From positions 385,593,601-385,657,600 of the forward strand of contig NC_090319.1 of assembly GCF_040869045.1 (NCBI RefSeq): a stretch of 64,000 bases of DNA, written 5' to 3'. The number at the start of each line of letters is the position of its first letter. Position 1 is the first letter of the stretch. The stretch is from Eurosta solidaginis. Lineage: Eukaryota > Arthropoda > Insecta > Diptera > Tephritidae. Below, in pieces: positions 43,915 through 55,804 of this stretch. The notes beneath the pieces are model-generated. The model saw only the letters and a program-made list of their open reading frames with translations, did no database searches and was not told the DNA's origin. The translations under genes and the position numbers were made by a program.

Positions 43915-44075
43915 AATCGTTGCATAGGTGTTTTCTAGTCCACACCTGTTGAAATTGAAAGTTTTCTTGAACTCCCGTAAGAGGATATTAATGACAATTT
44001 GTAAGTGGTCGCGCCTATTAGATGGGGTCAAGCACTGCTACAACAACAAGAACAACATGCATAGGTATTCAATGA
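43915..44075 (+). mobile_element. Jockey-type LINE, extreme 3' end fragment
   Basis: CTAGTCCACACCTGTTGAAA, ACTCCCGTAAGAGGATATTA, GCGCCTATTAGATGGGGTCA and CACTGCTACAACAACAAGAA match the 3' ends at 62285-62405 and 51314-51440. Confidence 0.75.
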
Positions 44076-45597
44076 GGGTATGGATAGTTAAATTGGAAAT
44101 TGGTATAGCAAAAGGCATTCAACTTTAGCGCTTGCCCAGATCCCGATGAAAACACAACGCATGCCTATAAAAACGGAGATCAACGCAAAAAATCGTAATG
44201 TTCAGAAAACGGCGAAAGGAAAGGCTGCCTTTATCATTTGCGTCGATGCAATTTTTATTCTTTTATAAGACTCTCTCGCTCTGATCGGTGGGAGGTATTA
44301 GTAAATCGAATATGGGAAGTCCGAAGATACTCATATCTTCGAAATTTCGAATGAGTTCCCTATTGATTTAGGTGTGCGATATAATTTTTATAAGATTAAC
44401 CCATATTTTCCCATTTAAAGCATTCAATGACATTTTATTCCCCTTTTTAACACATTTCGCATATGAAAATAAACTTGTATAAAGTTAATCCCCAAATCCT
44501 AAGTTGGCTAAATAACTTTACCCTTACTAAATTCTCAAGGGAAATAAATTTTTTACTCACGTTCAAAGTTTTTTTAAGCAAAAAGTGCATCAAAGGGAAA
44601 ATAACACATTGAGCAGCCAACCAATTTTTTTTTTTTTTCACTTTTATAATACTGTCAAAATTAACAAAAAAGTAATAAAGAATGATGGCTTATTCAACTC
44701 AACACAGAGCCCACATAATTTTGCAGTTTCATTAAAATGGCAAAAATTATGAATGGGTCAATGGCAGACCGTTCAACAAATATCGAGTGCGGCGGTGTGC
44801 GGATATGGGAAGCCACATTTCAAAAGCACTGCCGCACAAACTAAATAATAAAGGTGAGAATTTAAGGTGATACGGATGAGAAATGGGGAATAGACAGTGA
44901 AGTGTGAGGGCAGGTAGGTCGAAGTGACGCTGAAAGGTCAACCAAAATAAAATTAACTCGGCCCCTGGCGATTTACACATAATTCTTACACCATATTTTT
45001 TCCTTTTATATGATTTTTGAAATTTTTTTCTTTTATTTGATTTTTGAAATTTTTCTTGGTGCTTGTACTCGTTTTTGCTATCCAGTTATATAGTCCGCTT
45101 TAATGCTGCTGTTAGTTGTCGCTTTTGATTTTGTTGTAGGCGGTGATGATGCTACGGTCAAGCGCGCACAAAAAAGTCAACCAGGCGAGGGTTGAAATAA
45201 AAAGAGGCGCACAAACCATTTTCACTTCATAGACAAAATGGATGTTTTTGGGTTTTGGCTTCTGTACGGTTTTACTCAGCTTTTTATATTTTAAACCCAT
45301 TCCCGTTGTTACGATTAATTTTTCTGGGTGCTAGCATTAATTGTTTGTTTGGTTTGAATGACCCTAAATTATAATCAAATTTAACCGCGCTCTTAAATGT
45401 GAATTGGTGTATAGTAAAAGCCTGGATGGAAAAAAACGCCACGTCACGAACAGAGATTGAGAGAGAGAGAGAGAGAGAGAGTAAAGTTTGAGCTGTGCAA
45501 TGAAATCTGCTGCTTGTCATGGAGGAAAAATTAAATAAATTTAAGTCGCAAATCCATGTTTAGTTTTTTGCTAGCATTGTCTTTTTAAATTACCAAT
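44076..45597. other. unassigned DNA
   Basis: No gene recognised. A (GA)n microsatellite of about 23 bases lies at 45459-45481. ORFs of 60-80 codons lack domains. Confidence 0.45.
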
Positions 45598-45605
45598 AAC
45601 AGCAC

Positions 45606-45758
45606 TTATATTTAAGAATTCATGAGCTTAACACCGGCTTATAATAATTGAATTTCAATTATTATGTTTTTTCTAAGAGAAACTGAAAAGAAAGAAACAT
45701 TTACTGGCATATTGCGATGGAACCATTTCGAAAACCGCCAACGTAATCATCATCAGGC
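45606..45758 (-). mobile_element. SINE-A insertion with 8-bp target duplication
   Basis: A 5'-truncated SINE-A (tail TTATATTTAAGAATTC, palindrome, GGCATATTGCGATGG, ATCATCATCAGGC) is flanked by AACAGCAC at 45598-45605 and 45759-45766. Truncation plus a target duplication fits LINE-driven retroposition. Confidence 0.82.
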
Positions 45759-46054
45759 AACAGCACAGTTTCAAGTTTAAAGCTATCTGGCACCATAGAA
45801 CACATTTCAAATAAAAAGTCCGAGGCATGCACTTTCTAATTTTCAGATAACATCAATTTGGCACTTATCTTAAGGCTTATGAAAAATGGAAAATTTATTC
45901 AACTGTCAATTAGAAGAATTGAGCTCTTACAGCGAATGGGTTGTACTATTTATTCTTATTGTAAAAGGTACCTATATACACTAGCGCACACGAAAACAGC
46001 AGTGGAAATTTTTATTTTTTAATTAATTTTTTTCTTCTTTTTTTTGTATGAATT

Positions 46055-46203
46055 AAGCGGGGATTGCCTTCATTACTTTTAAATGTATGAAAACATTTAT
46101 TTGAAGCAATTTTTTAATTTTATAATTTTTTAATAATTTTGAAAACAATTTAAACAACCTAAGATCAGGGCGGACAAGACGAAAGCTGTTTCGATTATAC
46201 CTC
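46055..46203 (-). mobile_element. SINE-C body fragment
   Basis: CGGGGATTGCCTTCATTACT, AATGTATGAAAACATTTATT, GATCAGGGCGGACAAGACGA and GCTGTTTCGATTATACCT match 18695-18835. The tRNA-like head is absent. Confidence 0.65.
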
Positions 46204-46204
46204 A

Positions 46205-46885
46205 CATATATGTATGTAGGCAAGTGTTTATGCCATATTTATGTACGTTGATGTGTGCTCGTACAGGGGGATATAGATTACTGTAGGAGTGCAAGGAAAG
46301 TACAATTACCATCGTCATTTCAATTTGAATATTAATGAAAAATAAATAAGTAATGAGAAGATAATGTAAACAATACAAGAAGACTTACTTAATATAGATA
46401 CATATGTGTCCACAACTTTGTCATAAATTAGCACCGTCCATTTCATTGGGAAATTGTGTCATTTCTTATAGCCAATGCATGAATCTAATAGAAGCAGTAC
46501 ACAAACACAATATTGCTCAACCGCTTCATCGCATAGGCTGGAATAAGTGCAACTAGCAAATATTTTTCAACCCTCATTTGTCAAAGTTTTCGTCTTTTCG
46601 TTACCATTAGCTCATATGATCAGAAACATAACACATATGTGAGTTTCTCCCTCCTCCAATAACTTATATCGATTCTTTGCACTTTAATACAATTCAAATC
46701 TGGACCTTATTTCCCCTAGTGTACAATACCAGATCCTCCAGTTTCTCCATGTTAGCGGTTTACTGGATGGCAGATGCCCAGTCACGTATATTCTAGAGAG
46801 CTGAGTCTTTCTTTATGATAATACTAAATCTGCGTGCATAGTAACTTTGACGGGCCCCTTGCCGGGCCCGTTTGCGATGTCCCTT
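46205..46885. repeat. left arm of a ~670-bp inverted duplication
   Basis: It matches the reverse complement of 50410-51075 at roughly 85-90% by eye. Shared blocks include GGAGTGCAAGGAAAGTACAA, GAAGCAGTACACAAACA and TTACCATTAGCTCATATGAT. It contains a GC-rich hairpin with ACGGGCCC/GGGCCCGT stems at about 46850. The family is not recognised. Confidence 0.7.
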
Positions 46886-47259
46886 TTTATACTGATTTTG
46901 TATATTGCTCTTGCGAAGTAATCTTTCTGAAACTAAACATGTAGCCGATCCGTATCGTGAAGGTGATATATACTTCAATGGAGTTAACACCATCCGTTAT
47001 CGCCCATTTCGAAAAATTGTATAGAAGAATATATAAAACACCCTTCGAAAAAAACAAAAATTGTAAAAAATCAGCACGTATTTAAAGAGGCCTACAAATT
47101 AAACTCTGCTTTAGTACTAAAATTGATTCAGCTACGAAGACGCATATTAAAAGAAATCTGAAAACTCTTAACAAAAAGTTGGAGGTCTTCGCAAAATTTT
47201 ATCGAATTTGTTCGAAAATTTTGTGGAGATTGGTTTGCAGCTGAAGAAATTTGATTTAA
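46886..47259. other. unassigned DNA
   Basis: No feature seen between the inverted arm and HINE copy E. Confidence 0.35.
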
Positions 47260-49198
47260 AACAAGTAAGGAAGGTTAAGTTCGGTTGTAACCGAACATTA
47301 CATACTAAGTTGAGAGCTATAGTGACAACATAAGGGAAAATAACCATGTGGGAAAATGAACTGAGGGAAACCCTGGAATGTGTTTGTATGACATGCGTAT
47401 CAAATGAAAGGCATTAAAGAGTATTTTATGAGGGAGTGGGCCATAGTTCTATAGGTGGACGCCATTTAGGGATATCGCCATAAAGGTGGATCAGGATTGA
47501 CTCTAGAATTTGTTTGTACGATATGGGTATCAAATTAAAGGTATTAATGAGGATTTTAAAAGGGAGTGGTGGTAGTTGTATAGGTGGTCCCTTTTTCGAA
47601 ATATCGCCATAAAGGTGGACCAGGGGTGACTCTAGGATGCGTTTGTACAATATGGGTATCAAACGAAAGGTGTTAATGAGTATTTTAAAAGGGAGTGGGC
47701 CTTAGTTCTATAGGTGGACGCCTTTTCGAGGTATCGCAATAAAGGTGGACTAGGGGTGACTCTAGACTTTGTTTGTACGATATGGGTATCAAATTAAAGG
47801 TATTAATGAGAGTTTTAAAAGGGAGTGGTGGTAGTTGTATATGTGAAGGCGTTTTCCAGATATCGACCAAAATGTGGACCCGAACATCATCTGTTGGATA
47901 CCGCTAATTTATTTATTTATGTAATACCTGCCAAGATTTCAAGGGTTTTTTATTTCGCACTGCAGAACTTTTTCATTTTCTTCTACTTAATATGGTAGGT
48001 GTCACAACCATTTTACAAAGTTTTTTCTAAAGTTATATTTCGCGTCAATAAACCAATCCAATTACCATGTTTCATCCCTTTTTTCGTACTTGGTATAGAA
48101 TTGTGGCATTTTTTTCATTTTTCGTAATTTTCGATACCGAAAAAGTGGGCGTGGTCATAGTCGGATTTCGTTCATTTTTTATACCAAGATAAAGTGCGTT
48201 CAGATAAGTACGTGAACTAAGTTCAGTAAAAATATGTCGATCTTTGCTCAAGTTATCGTGTTAACGGCCATGCGGAAGGACAGACGGACGACTGTGTATA
48301 AAAACTGGGCTAGACATCAACCGATTCCGCCCATTTTCACAGAAAACAGTTAACGTCATAAAATCTATGCCCCTACCAAATTTCAAAAGGCTTGGTAAAT
48401 TTTTGTTTGACTTATGGCATTAAAAGTATCTTAGACAAATTAAATGAAAAAGGGCGGAGCCACGCCCATTTTGAAATTTTCATTTATTTTTTGTATTTTG
48501 TTGCACCATATCATTACTGGAGTTGAATGTTGACATAATTTACTTATATACTGTAAAAATATAAAATTTTTTGTTAAAATTTTACTTTAAAAAATTTTTT
48601 TTAAAAGTGGGCGTGGTCCTTCTCCGATTTTGCTAATTTTTCTTAAGCGTACATACAGTAATAGGAGTAACGTTCCTGCCAAATTTCATCATGATATCTT
48701 CAACGACTGCCAAATTACAGCTTGCAAAATTTTAAATTACCTTCTTTTAAAAGTGGGCGGTGCCACGCCAATTGTCCAAAATTTTACTAATTTTCTATTC
48801 TGTGTTATAAGTTCAACTCACCTACCAAGTTTCATTGCTTTATCTGTCTTTGGTAATGAATTATTGCACTTTTTCGGTTTTTCGAAATTTTCGATATCGA
48901 AAAAGTGGGCGTGGTTATAGTCCGATATCGTTCATTTTAAACAGCGATCTGAGATGAGCACTCAGGAACCTACACACCAAATTTCATCAAGATACCTCGA
49001 AATTTACTCAAGTTATCGTGTTAACGGACGGACGGACGGACGGACGGACGGACATGGCTCAATCAAATTTTTTTTCGATCCTGATGATTATGATGATATA
49101 TGGAAGTCTATATCTATCTCGATTCCTTTATACCTGTACAACCAATCGTTATCCAATCAAACTTAATATACTGTGTGAGCTCTGCTCAACTGAGTATA
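47260..49198 (-). mobile_element. HINE/DINE-1-like element, complete (copy E)
   Basis: It runs from AACAAGTAAGGAAGG (3' end) through about four ~130-bp units (47370-47880), CACGCCCA blocks and a GGACGGACGGACGGACGG tract (49026-49049), to CTCTGCTCAACTGAGTATAA (5' end). It is the longest copy in the window. Confidence 0.8.
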
Positions 49199-49199
49199 A

Positions 49200-49974
49200 A
49201 AATGGCGCTGCTATTCTCGGCTGTATGTATGAACTTTAGAGTAAATGTACTACGCACATTTGATGTCTTAGTTAGTACCTTACAATATGTCGAGTGAGCC
49301 ACCAAACATGTTTTACAGTCATCAGCATTAAGCCAACTAACGAAATTTTAAGCGCAAGTCCCATTAGCAGCAGCTGAGGGACGAAATGACGACGACAGCT
49401 GTAACAAAAGTAATAACTGCAGCCACACTTTATGGTAAAAGAACACCAGCAGCTACCAGGAGAATTTGCTTCGCCTAGTTAAGCAGCAGCCAAAAGTATC
49501 TCAGAAATATATTGGCCCAAAATGATTGAAGCTTCAACGCTTCTTAATGCCAAATGTACAGCACAGTCAAGCACATCGAACCAAGGGTAAGTTTATGCCA
49601 CCTACAATTCAACCTCGGAGAGCTCTTTTTTTTGTCAATTTTGATCATTAAATGTGTTTATCATTGATTGAAATTCAGATGTGACGGCTCTGGAAAGGTT
49701 ATTCTAAAGATTTATGAATCTCAACTTATTGATAATGAGCTTTGGGGTCGCTCAATAATTTGTGCTGCTTATTCGAAGCGAAACTTAAAATATGTTTCAG
49801 AGCTCTATGAAAGTAACAAAAACAATTCGGTGACAAAATTAAAGATTAAACCGCCGAGTCCGGAAGGAACAATCCTTGACTTGCTACAAGTGCCGGGACG
49901 AACGATAACAAAATGGCCCAAGATAATCTTTGACGGGTACATAAAATACATCGTGCGATTTACCTCCCAGGAAA
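49200..49974. other. unassigned DNA with an unrecognised 103-codon ORF
   Basis: An ORF at 49668-49979 (starting MKFRCDGSGKVILKIYE) has balanced composition but no motif I recognise and no promoter or splice context, and its end overlaps a SINE-B. I leave it unassigned. Upstream, 49320-49600 looks like unique DNA rich in GCAGCAG-type triplets. Confidence 0.35.
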
Positions 49975-50185
49975 TTTAGGCCGAGCTTCTGTTTGAGTCC
50001 TGCTCCTTTCAGTTTTCCTACACATTGGCGACGGAGACGGGCACTACATGTTTTTTGCCAAGAAAAATCTTTTTTATTTGAAAACATTTTCTATAAATTG
50101 TGTATGTTGCTTTGTCCAGGATTTTAACCCAGGGCCGTCGGTGTGGTAGGCGGAGCACGCTATAACTACACCACGGTGGCATCAG
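49975..50185 (-). mobile_element. SINE-B copy, internally shortened
   Basis: TTAGGCCGAGCTTCTG, TGTTGCTTTGTCCAGGATTT and GTGTGGTAGGCGGAGCACG carry the tail, the B-box region and the A-box region. The middle of the body is shorter than at 2698. Confidence 0.7.
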
Positions 50186-50409
50186 ACTAAATAATGCGGC
50201 GCTGAATGCGAGGACAGCGCCTCTATCAACAAATTCAGCGACCTTGACAACGGCAGTGAAACTGAAATCTCGAAAAGTCAAACATGGACAAAAATGTGTT
50301 TTTCAGCATAGCAGGCGGACACCAAAGACAACTTGGTACACACTGGCACTTTATAGGGTATAAATGGGAATACAAAGAATTCGCCAAAGATTCGTTTTAA
50401 ATATATATT

Positions 50410-51075
50410 GTCGCAAAGGGTCCCGGCTAGGCGCTCGTCAAAGTTACTACGCACACAGATTTAATATTATCAAAAAGAAAGGCTCAGCTCTCTGGAATAT
50501 ACGTGACTGGGCATCCAGTAAACCGTGAACATGGAGAAGGTGGATCTGGTCGCGATTTGAATTATATTAAAATGCATGGAATCAATATAAAGGATTGAAA
50601 CAGCGAGAAACTCGCTTATGTGTTAGGTTCTTGATCATATGAGCTAATGGTAACGAAAATGCTGGCAAGGGAGGGTTCAAAAATATTTCCCAGTTGCATT
50701 TATTCCGGCCCATGTGATGAAGCGGTTGAACAATATTTTGTTTGTGTACTGCTTCTGTCAGATTAAGGCTTTGGCTATAAGGAATGACGCAATTTTCCAC
50801 TAAAATGAACGGAGCTTAATTATGACAAAGTTTTGGACTCATACATATGAATCTATATTAAGTAAGTCTTCTTGTGTTGTCATTATCTCCTCATTACTTA
50901 TTTATTTTTCATTAATTATCAAATTGAAATGACGATGGTAATTGTACTTTCCTTGCACTCCTACCTACTTTCACTTATCTGCAAAATTGCTTTAGAATGT
51001 AATCTATTTCCCCTGTATAAGTGCATACATATCTACATACATACATAAATATGGCATATATACTTGCCTAAATAC
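50410..51075. repeat. right arm of the ~670-bp inverted duplication
   Basis: Reverse-complement partner of 46205-46885. A minus ORF of 72 codons (50582-50800) is partly preserved as a peptide in the left arm (EAVHK, QPLH and NKCN are shared), but the left copy has stops. It may be a decayed coding region of an unrecognised element. Confidence 0.7.
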
Positions 51076-51313
51076 AACCACACATTCACCATTCACATCA
51101 GCTTGGCATTTCGTAACTTAAACAAAGGCATTCGAAGTCACGTTGACAGCATAGCATAGCACACAGAAGCTAAAGTCCAGCTCGGGTTACATTTGTAGTG
51201 TTATCTCACTTCAACAGTGACAGGCGCCTCACTGAAAAACTTGGTTCATTGTTATGCAAACATAGAACACAGATTTATCTGTCCCCATTTTTCCACACTT
51301 TCCATATAAACGC

Positions 51314-51765
51314 CGTTGTTGTTGTTGTTGTAGCAGTGCTTCGCCCCATCCAATAGGTCTGACCGATCACAAATTGTCATCAATTTCCTCTAACGGGAGT
51401 CCGAGGAAACTGGCTGTTTCAACAGGAGTGGACCATAATGAGAGAGGTATTAGAGGTGTTGGTTCCACATTACAATTGAAGAGATGGTTGGTGTCATGTG
51501 GGGACACATTGCATATGTCGGGGTTGATACTGGATAGGTAAGAGTTTAACCAGTATCCAGTATCCAGATCGAAGTTGAGCTAGAGTGGCTCGCGTTTCCC
51601 TGGGGAGTGTTCGTTCCTCTTCTGCAAGTTTAGGGTATTGTTCTTTGAGTACTGAATTCACCGGGCAATTCCTGACATAGATGTCAGTGTAACCCCATTT
51701 AATAAACACCGTTAGTTGTTGGTGGCGCTCTGTCTGGTAACGATAATGTCGCACCGCAAAAGAAT
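51314..51765 (-). pseudogene. Jockey-type LINE ORF2 C-terminus and 3' end (copy 2)
   Basis: On minus, VRNCPVNSVLKEQYPKLAEE and LPRETRATLAQLRSGYW match the Jockey-like frame at 61839-62144. A frameshift follows, and the CNVSPHDTNH-type zinc-knuckle segment is found in another phase. The 3' end is a (CAA)n tail, GTTGTTGTTGTTGTTG on plus at 51314. It is 5'-truncated near 51765. Confidence 0.78.
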
Positions 51766-52034
51766 GGCAAAGTCTTGCATATTGAAATCTGTATTAATTT
51801 ATTATTAAACAGGAAGTGATTTCATTGATACTGATTTTATGTACATTTGTGAAAAAAAGTTAATACACTAAGAAAAAAAAACTTAATAAATTAAAAAAAA
51901 AAACATTTCCTAACAAAATTTTCTTTAGATTCAGGAAATGTTCAGTTTAACGATTTAGAATTTCTCATTCTTGTATAAAACTTCTCATTAATCTGAGGAA
52001 AAAATTTTCTTCAATTTTTCACAATATTAACATG
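51766..52034. other. unassigned AT-rich DNA
   Basis: Nothing recognised. Confidence 0.35.
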
Positions 52035-52325
52035 TGCGAGCTAGCTCACTTAATATGGATTCAAGAGGCGATTCATAGCTTCCGCAACCCGTTTGTCAAC
52101 CTCAAAAAGGAGGTGATGGTACGGGATGGCCTAAAATTTCAATGTGGTTATATTAAATCGTTCCCTTCATATTAAATCGTTCCCGAGATGGCTGGTCTAG
52201 TACCATAATGGTCCTTGTTACCGGAACGTAACGTATCTATATTCGGTAAAGGACCACCGACATCGATAACGCTCCACAAATCCTTAGGGGAGTGTCCTTA
52301 TCGCTACAACAAAAACAACAAACTC
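52035..52325 (+). repeat. dispersed repeat J copy with (CAA)n-like tail
   Basis: CATAGCTTCCGCAACCCGTT, AAATCGTTCCCGAGATGG, GTTACCGGAACGTAACG, ATCGATAACGCTCCAC and the tail CTACAACAAAAACAACAAA define the family in its forward sense. It contains a short internal duplication of TATTAAATCGTTCCC at 52150-52185. Confidence 0.7.
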
Positions 52326-52849
52326 AATGAATAAGAGCACTCGACTGTAAAGTTGAGCACCTCTTCCGTGACAGTTGGTTTGTTGGTTGCTGTGTCGCCC
52401 GGATATCTAAGATCCGAGCCCAAGTTGAACACGGGGCGCCATTTTGATGCACATTTCTCCTCGAACCAATGACTTCTGATTTCGTATGGATAGAGGGTAC
52501 TCCTTTTCAACCATCTGGACCGGACGATGACCCTGCTGACATCTCTCATAGAGCATTTGGCTCTAAGTTTCGGGAGTATATAACTGCCCATAATTAGAAA
52601 CCTAGTGTGTGCTAGAGCTGGCCATTCACACAAGTAGAGCGCGACTGTTACTTTACTGCTCCCTCACCACAGCTCCTGAAAATGCTGTTAAAAGGGATCC
52701 CCATTCTCTCAGTATGAAGACCATGTGGCCAGTGGCCCGTTTTTGTGACAGTTGTGCATAAAGATTCACTCTTTTACTGTCGAAATTCGGCAAGGTTTAC
52801 TTGGTTATCTTGCAGGTGTCCGATGGGTATCAATTGGACAGTGACATTT
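52326..52849. other. unassigned DNA with an unrecognised 109-codon minus ORF
   Basis: The minus ORF 52304-52633 has an even composition (RSHWFEEKCASKWRPVFN) but no motif I can name. It abuts a J repeat tail, so repeat origin is as likely as a gene. Confidence 0.3.
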
Positions 52850-53105
52850 ATACAACACATTTTTTTCTTTATCATGACGACGTCTTTGAGCTTTTTCAGT
52901 AATTATAATAAAAAAAATATTTTCATGATCATTTCGGAATTATTTTTAAAAGCATTTTGGGATTATTCCGAACAGCCGATTGTGGGAACAAGTTCAGGTA
53001 TTCCCGAATTATTTTTTATGCTTACGGAGCTTTTTCTCTTACTTTTGGACTTGTTTCTGGATCATTCTTGTATATTTTCCTGATGTATTTCAAGATTATT
53101 TTGAA
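52850..53105. repeat. degenerate GGATCATT/GGAATTATT array
   Basis: CATGATCATTTCGGAATTAT, TTTTGGGATTATTCCG and CTGGATCATTCTTG recur. This is the complement-sense counterpart of the tract at 30.7 kb. Confidence 0.4.
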
Positions 53106-53116
53106 ATAAATTTTTT

Positions 53117-54065
53117 TCGCATAACGGTAATCCGTAACGGCATAAACTAATCGAGCTAGATATAGACTTCTATAAAAGAAATTGATTTGGCCATGTCCGT
53201 CCGTCCGTCCGTCCGCCCGTAAACAAGATAACTTGAGTGGATTTTGAGATATCTTGATGAAATTTGGCATGTAGGTTCCTAGGCGCTCGTCTCAGATCGC
53301 TATTTAAAATGAACGAAATCGGACTACAACCACGCCCACTTTTTCGATACCGAAAATTTCGAAAAACCAAAAAAGTGCGATAATTCATTACCAAATGCGG
53401 ATAAAGCGATGAAACTTGGTATGTGCGTTGACGTTATGACGCAGAATAGAAAATTAGTAAAATTTTGGACAATGGGCATGGCACCGCCTACTTTTAAAAG
53501 AAGGTAATTTCGAAGTTTTGCAAGCTGTAATTTGGCAGTCGTTGAAGATATCATGACGAAATCTGGCATGCACGTTACTCCTATTACTATATGTGTGCTA
53601 AATAAAAATTAGCAAAATCGGTTGACGAACACACCCACTTTAAAAAAAAATGTTTTTTAAGTCAAATTTTAACAAAAAATTTAATATCTTTACAGTATAT
53701 AAGTAAATTATGTCAACATTCAAATCCAGTAATGATATGGTGCAACAAAATACAAAACTAAAAGAAAATTTCAAAATAGGCGTGGTTCCGCCCTTTTTCA
53801 TTTAATTAGTCTAGAAAACTTTTAATGCCATAAGTCGAATAAAAATTTACCAATCTTTTTGAAATTCGGTAGAGGCATAGATTTTATGACGGTAACTGTT
53901 TTCTGTGAAAATGGACGAAATCGGCTGAAGCCACTCCCAGTTTTTATACACGGTCGGCCGTCTGTCCTTCCGCTCGGCCGTTAACACGATAACTTGAGCA
54001 AAAATCGATATATCTTTACTAAACTTAGCTCACGTACTTATCTCAACTCACTTTATCTTGGTATA
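53117..54065 (+). mobile_element. HINE/DINE-1-like element, 5' half (copy F)
   Basis: It starts inside the 5' end (TTCGCATAACGGTAATCCG), has GTCCGTCCGTCCGTCC at 53195-53215, and stops at CTTTATCTTGGTATA where copy G begins. Its own 3' half with the 130-bp units is missing. Confidence 0.78.
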
Positions 54066-55804
54066 AACAAGTAAGGAAGGTTAAGTTCGGGTGTAATCGA
54101 ACATTACATACTCAGTTGAGAGCTATGGTGACAACATAAGGGAAAATAACCATGTAGGAAAATGAACCGAGGGAAACCCTGGAATGTGTTTGTATGACAT
54201 GTGTATCAAATGAAAGGCATTAAAGAGTATTTTATGAGGGAGTGCACCATAGTTCTATAGGTGGACGCCATTTAGGGATATAGCCATAAAGGTGGATCAG
54301 GGTTGACTCTAGAATGCGTTTGTACGATATGGGTATCAAACGAAAGGTATTAAAGAGTATTTTATGAGGGAGTGGGCCTTAGTTCTATAGGTGGACGCCA
54401 TTTAGGGATATTGTCATAAAGGTGGATCACGGTTGATTCTAGAATTTGTTTGGACGAAATGGGTATCAAATGAAAGGTGTTAATGAGCATTTTAAAAGGG
54501 AGTAATCCTTAGGTCCATAGGTGGACGCCCTTTCGAGATATCGCCATAAAGGTGGACCATGGGTGACTCTAGAACGCGTTTGTACAATATGGATATCAAA
54601 CGAAAGGTTTTAATGAGTATTTTAAAAGGGAGTGGTCCTTAGTTCTATAGGTGGACGCCGTTTCAAAATATCGCCATAAAGGTGGACCAGGGGTGACTCT
54701 AGAATGTGTTTGTACGAGATGGGTATCAAATTAAAGGTATTAATGAGGGTTATAAAAAGGAAGTGGTGGTAGTTGTATAAGTGGTCGCCCTTTCAAGATA
54801 TCGCCATAAAGGTGGACCAGGGGTGACTCTAGAATGTGTTTGTACGATATTGGTATCAAATTAAAGGTATTAATAAGAGTTTTAAAAGGGAGTGGTGGTA
54901 GTTGCATATGTGAAGGCGTTTTCCAGATATCGACCAAAATGTGGACCAGGGTGACCCAGAACATCATCTGTTGGACCGCTAATTTATTTATATATGTAAT
55001 ACCTGCCAAGATTTCAAGGGTTTTTTATTTCGCCCTGCAGAACTTTTTCATTTTCTTCTACTTAATATGGTAGGTGTCACAACCATTTTACAAAGTCTTT
55101 TCTAAAGTTATATTTCGCGTCAATAAAACAATCCAATTATCTTACCATGTTTCATCCCTTTTTTCCTATTTGGTATAGAATTATGGCATTTTTTTCATTT
55201 TTCGTAATTTTCGATATCGAAAAAGTGGGCGTGGTCATAGTCGGATTTCCTTCATTTTTTATACCAAGATAAAGTGAGTTCAGGTAAGTACGTGAACTAA
55301 GTTCAGAAAAGATATGTCGATTTTTGCTCAAGTTTTCGTGTTAAAGGCCATGCGGAAGGATAGACGGAAGACCGTGTATAAAAACTGGGCATGGCTTCAA
55401 CCGATTTCGCCCATTTTTACAGAAAACAGTTAGCGTCATATAGTCTATGCCCCTACGAAATTTCAAAAGGATTGGTTTATTTTTGTTCGACTTATGGCAT
55501 TAAAAGTATCCTAGACAAATTAAATGAAAAAGGGCGGAGCCACGCCCATTTTGAAATTTCATTTTATTTTTGAATTTTGTTGCATCATATCATTACTGGA
55601 GTTGAATGTTGACATAAATTACTTATATACTGTAAAGATATTAAATTTTTTGTTAAAATTTTACTTTAAAAAAAATTTTTTTAAAGTGGGCGTGGTTCTT
55701 CTCCGATTTTGCTAATTTTTATTAAGCGTATATATAGTAATATGAGTAAAGTTCCTGCCAAATTTCATCATGATATGTTCAACGACTGCCAAATTACTGC
55801 TTGC
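54066..55804 (-). mobile_element. HINE/DINE-1-like element with six 130-bp units (copy G)
   Basis: It starts AACAAGTAAGGAAGG at 54066. CTATAGGTGGACGCC-type markers recur at 54255, 54385, 54515, 54645, 54775 and about 54904, a 130-bp period. CACGCCCA blocks follow, and it breaks off at AAATTACTGCTTGC (55804), before the 5' end. It has the most tandem units in the window. Confidence 0.8.

Noticed and set aside
48630..49297. Cluster of 65-96 codon plus ORFs
   Set aside because: All lie in HINE copy E or run over its edge; the same peptides appear in other HINE copies with stops at different places.
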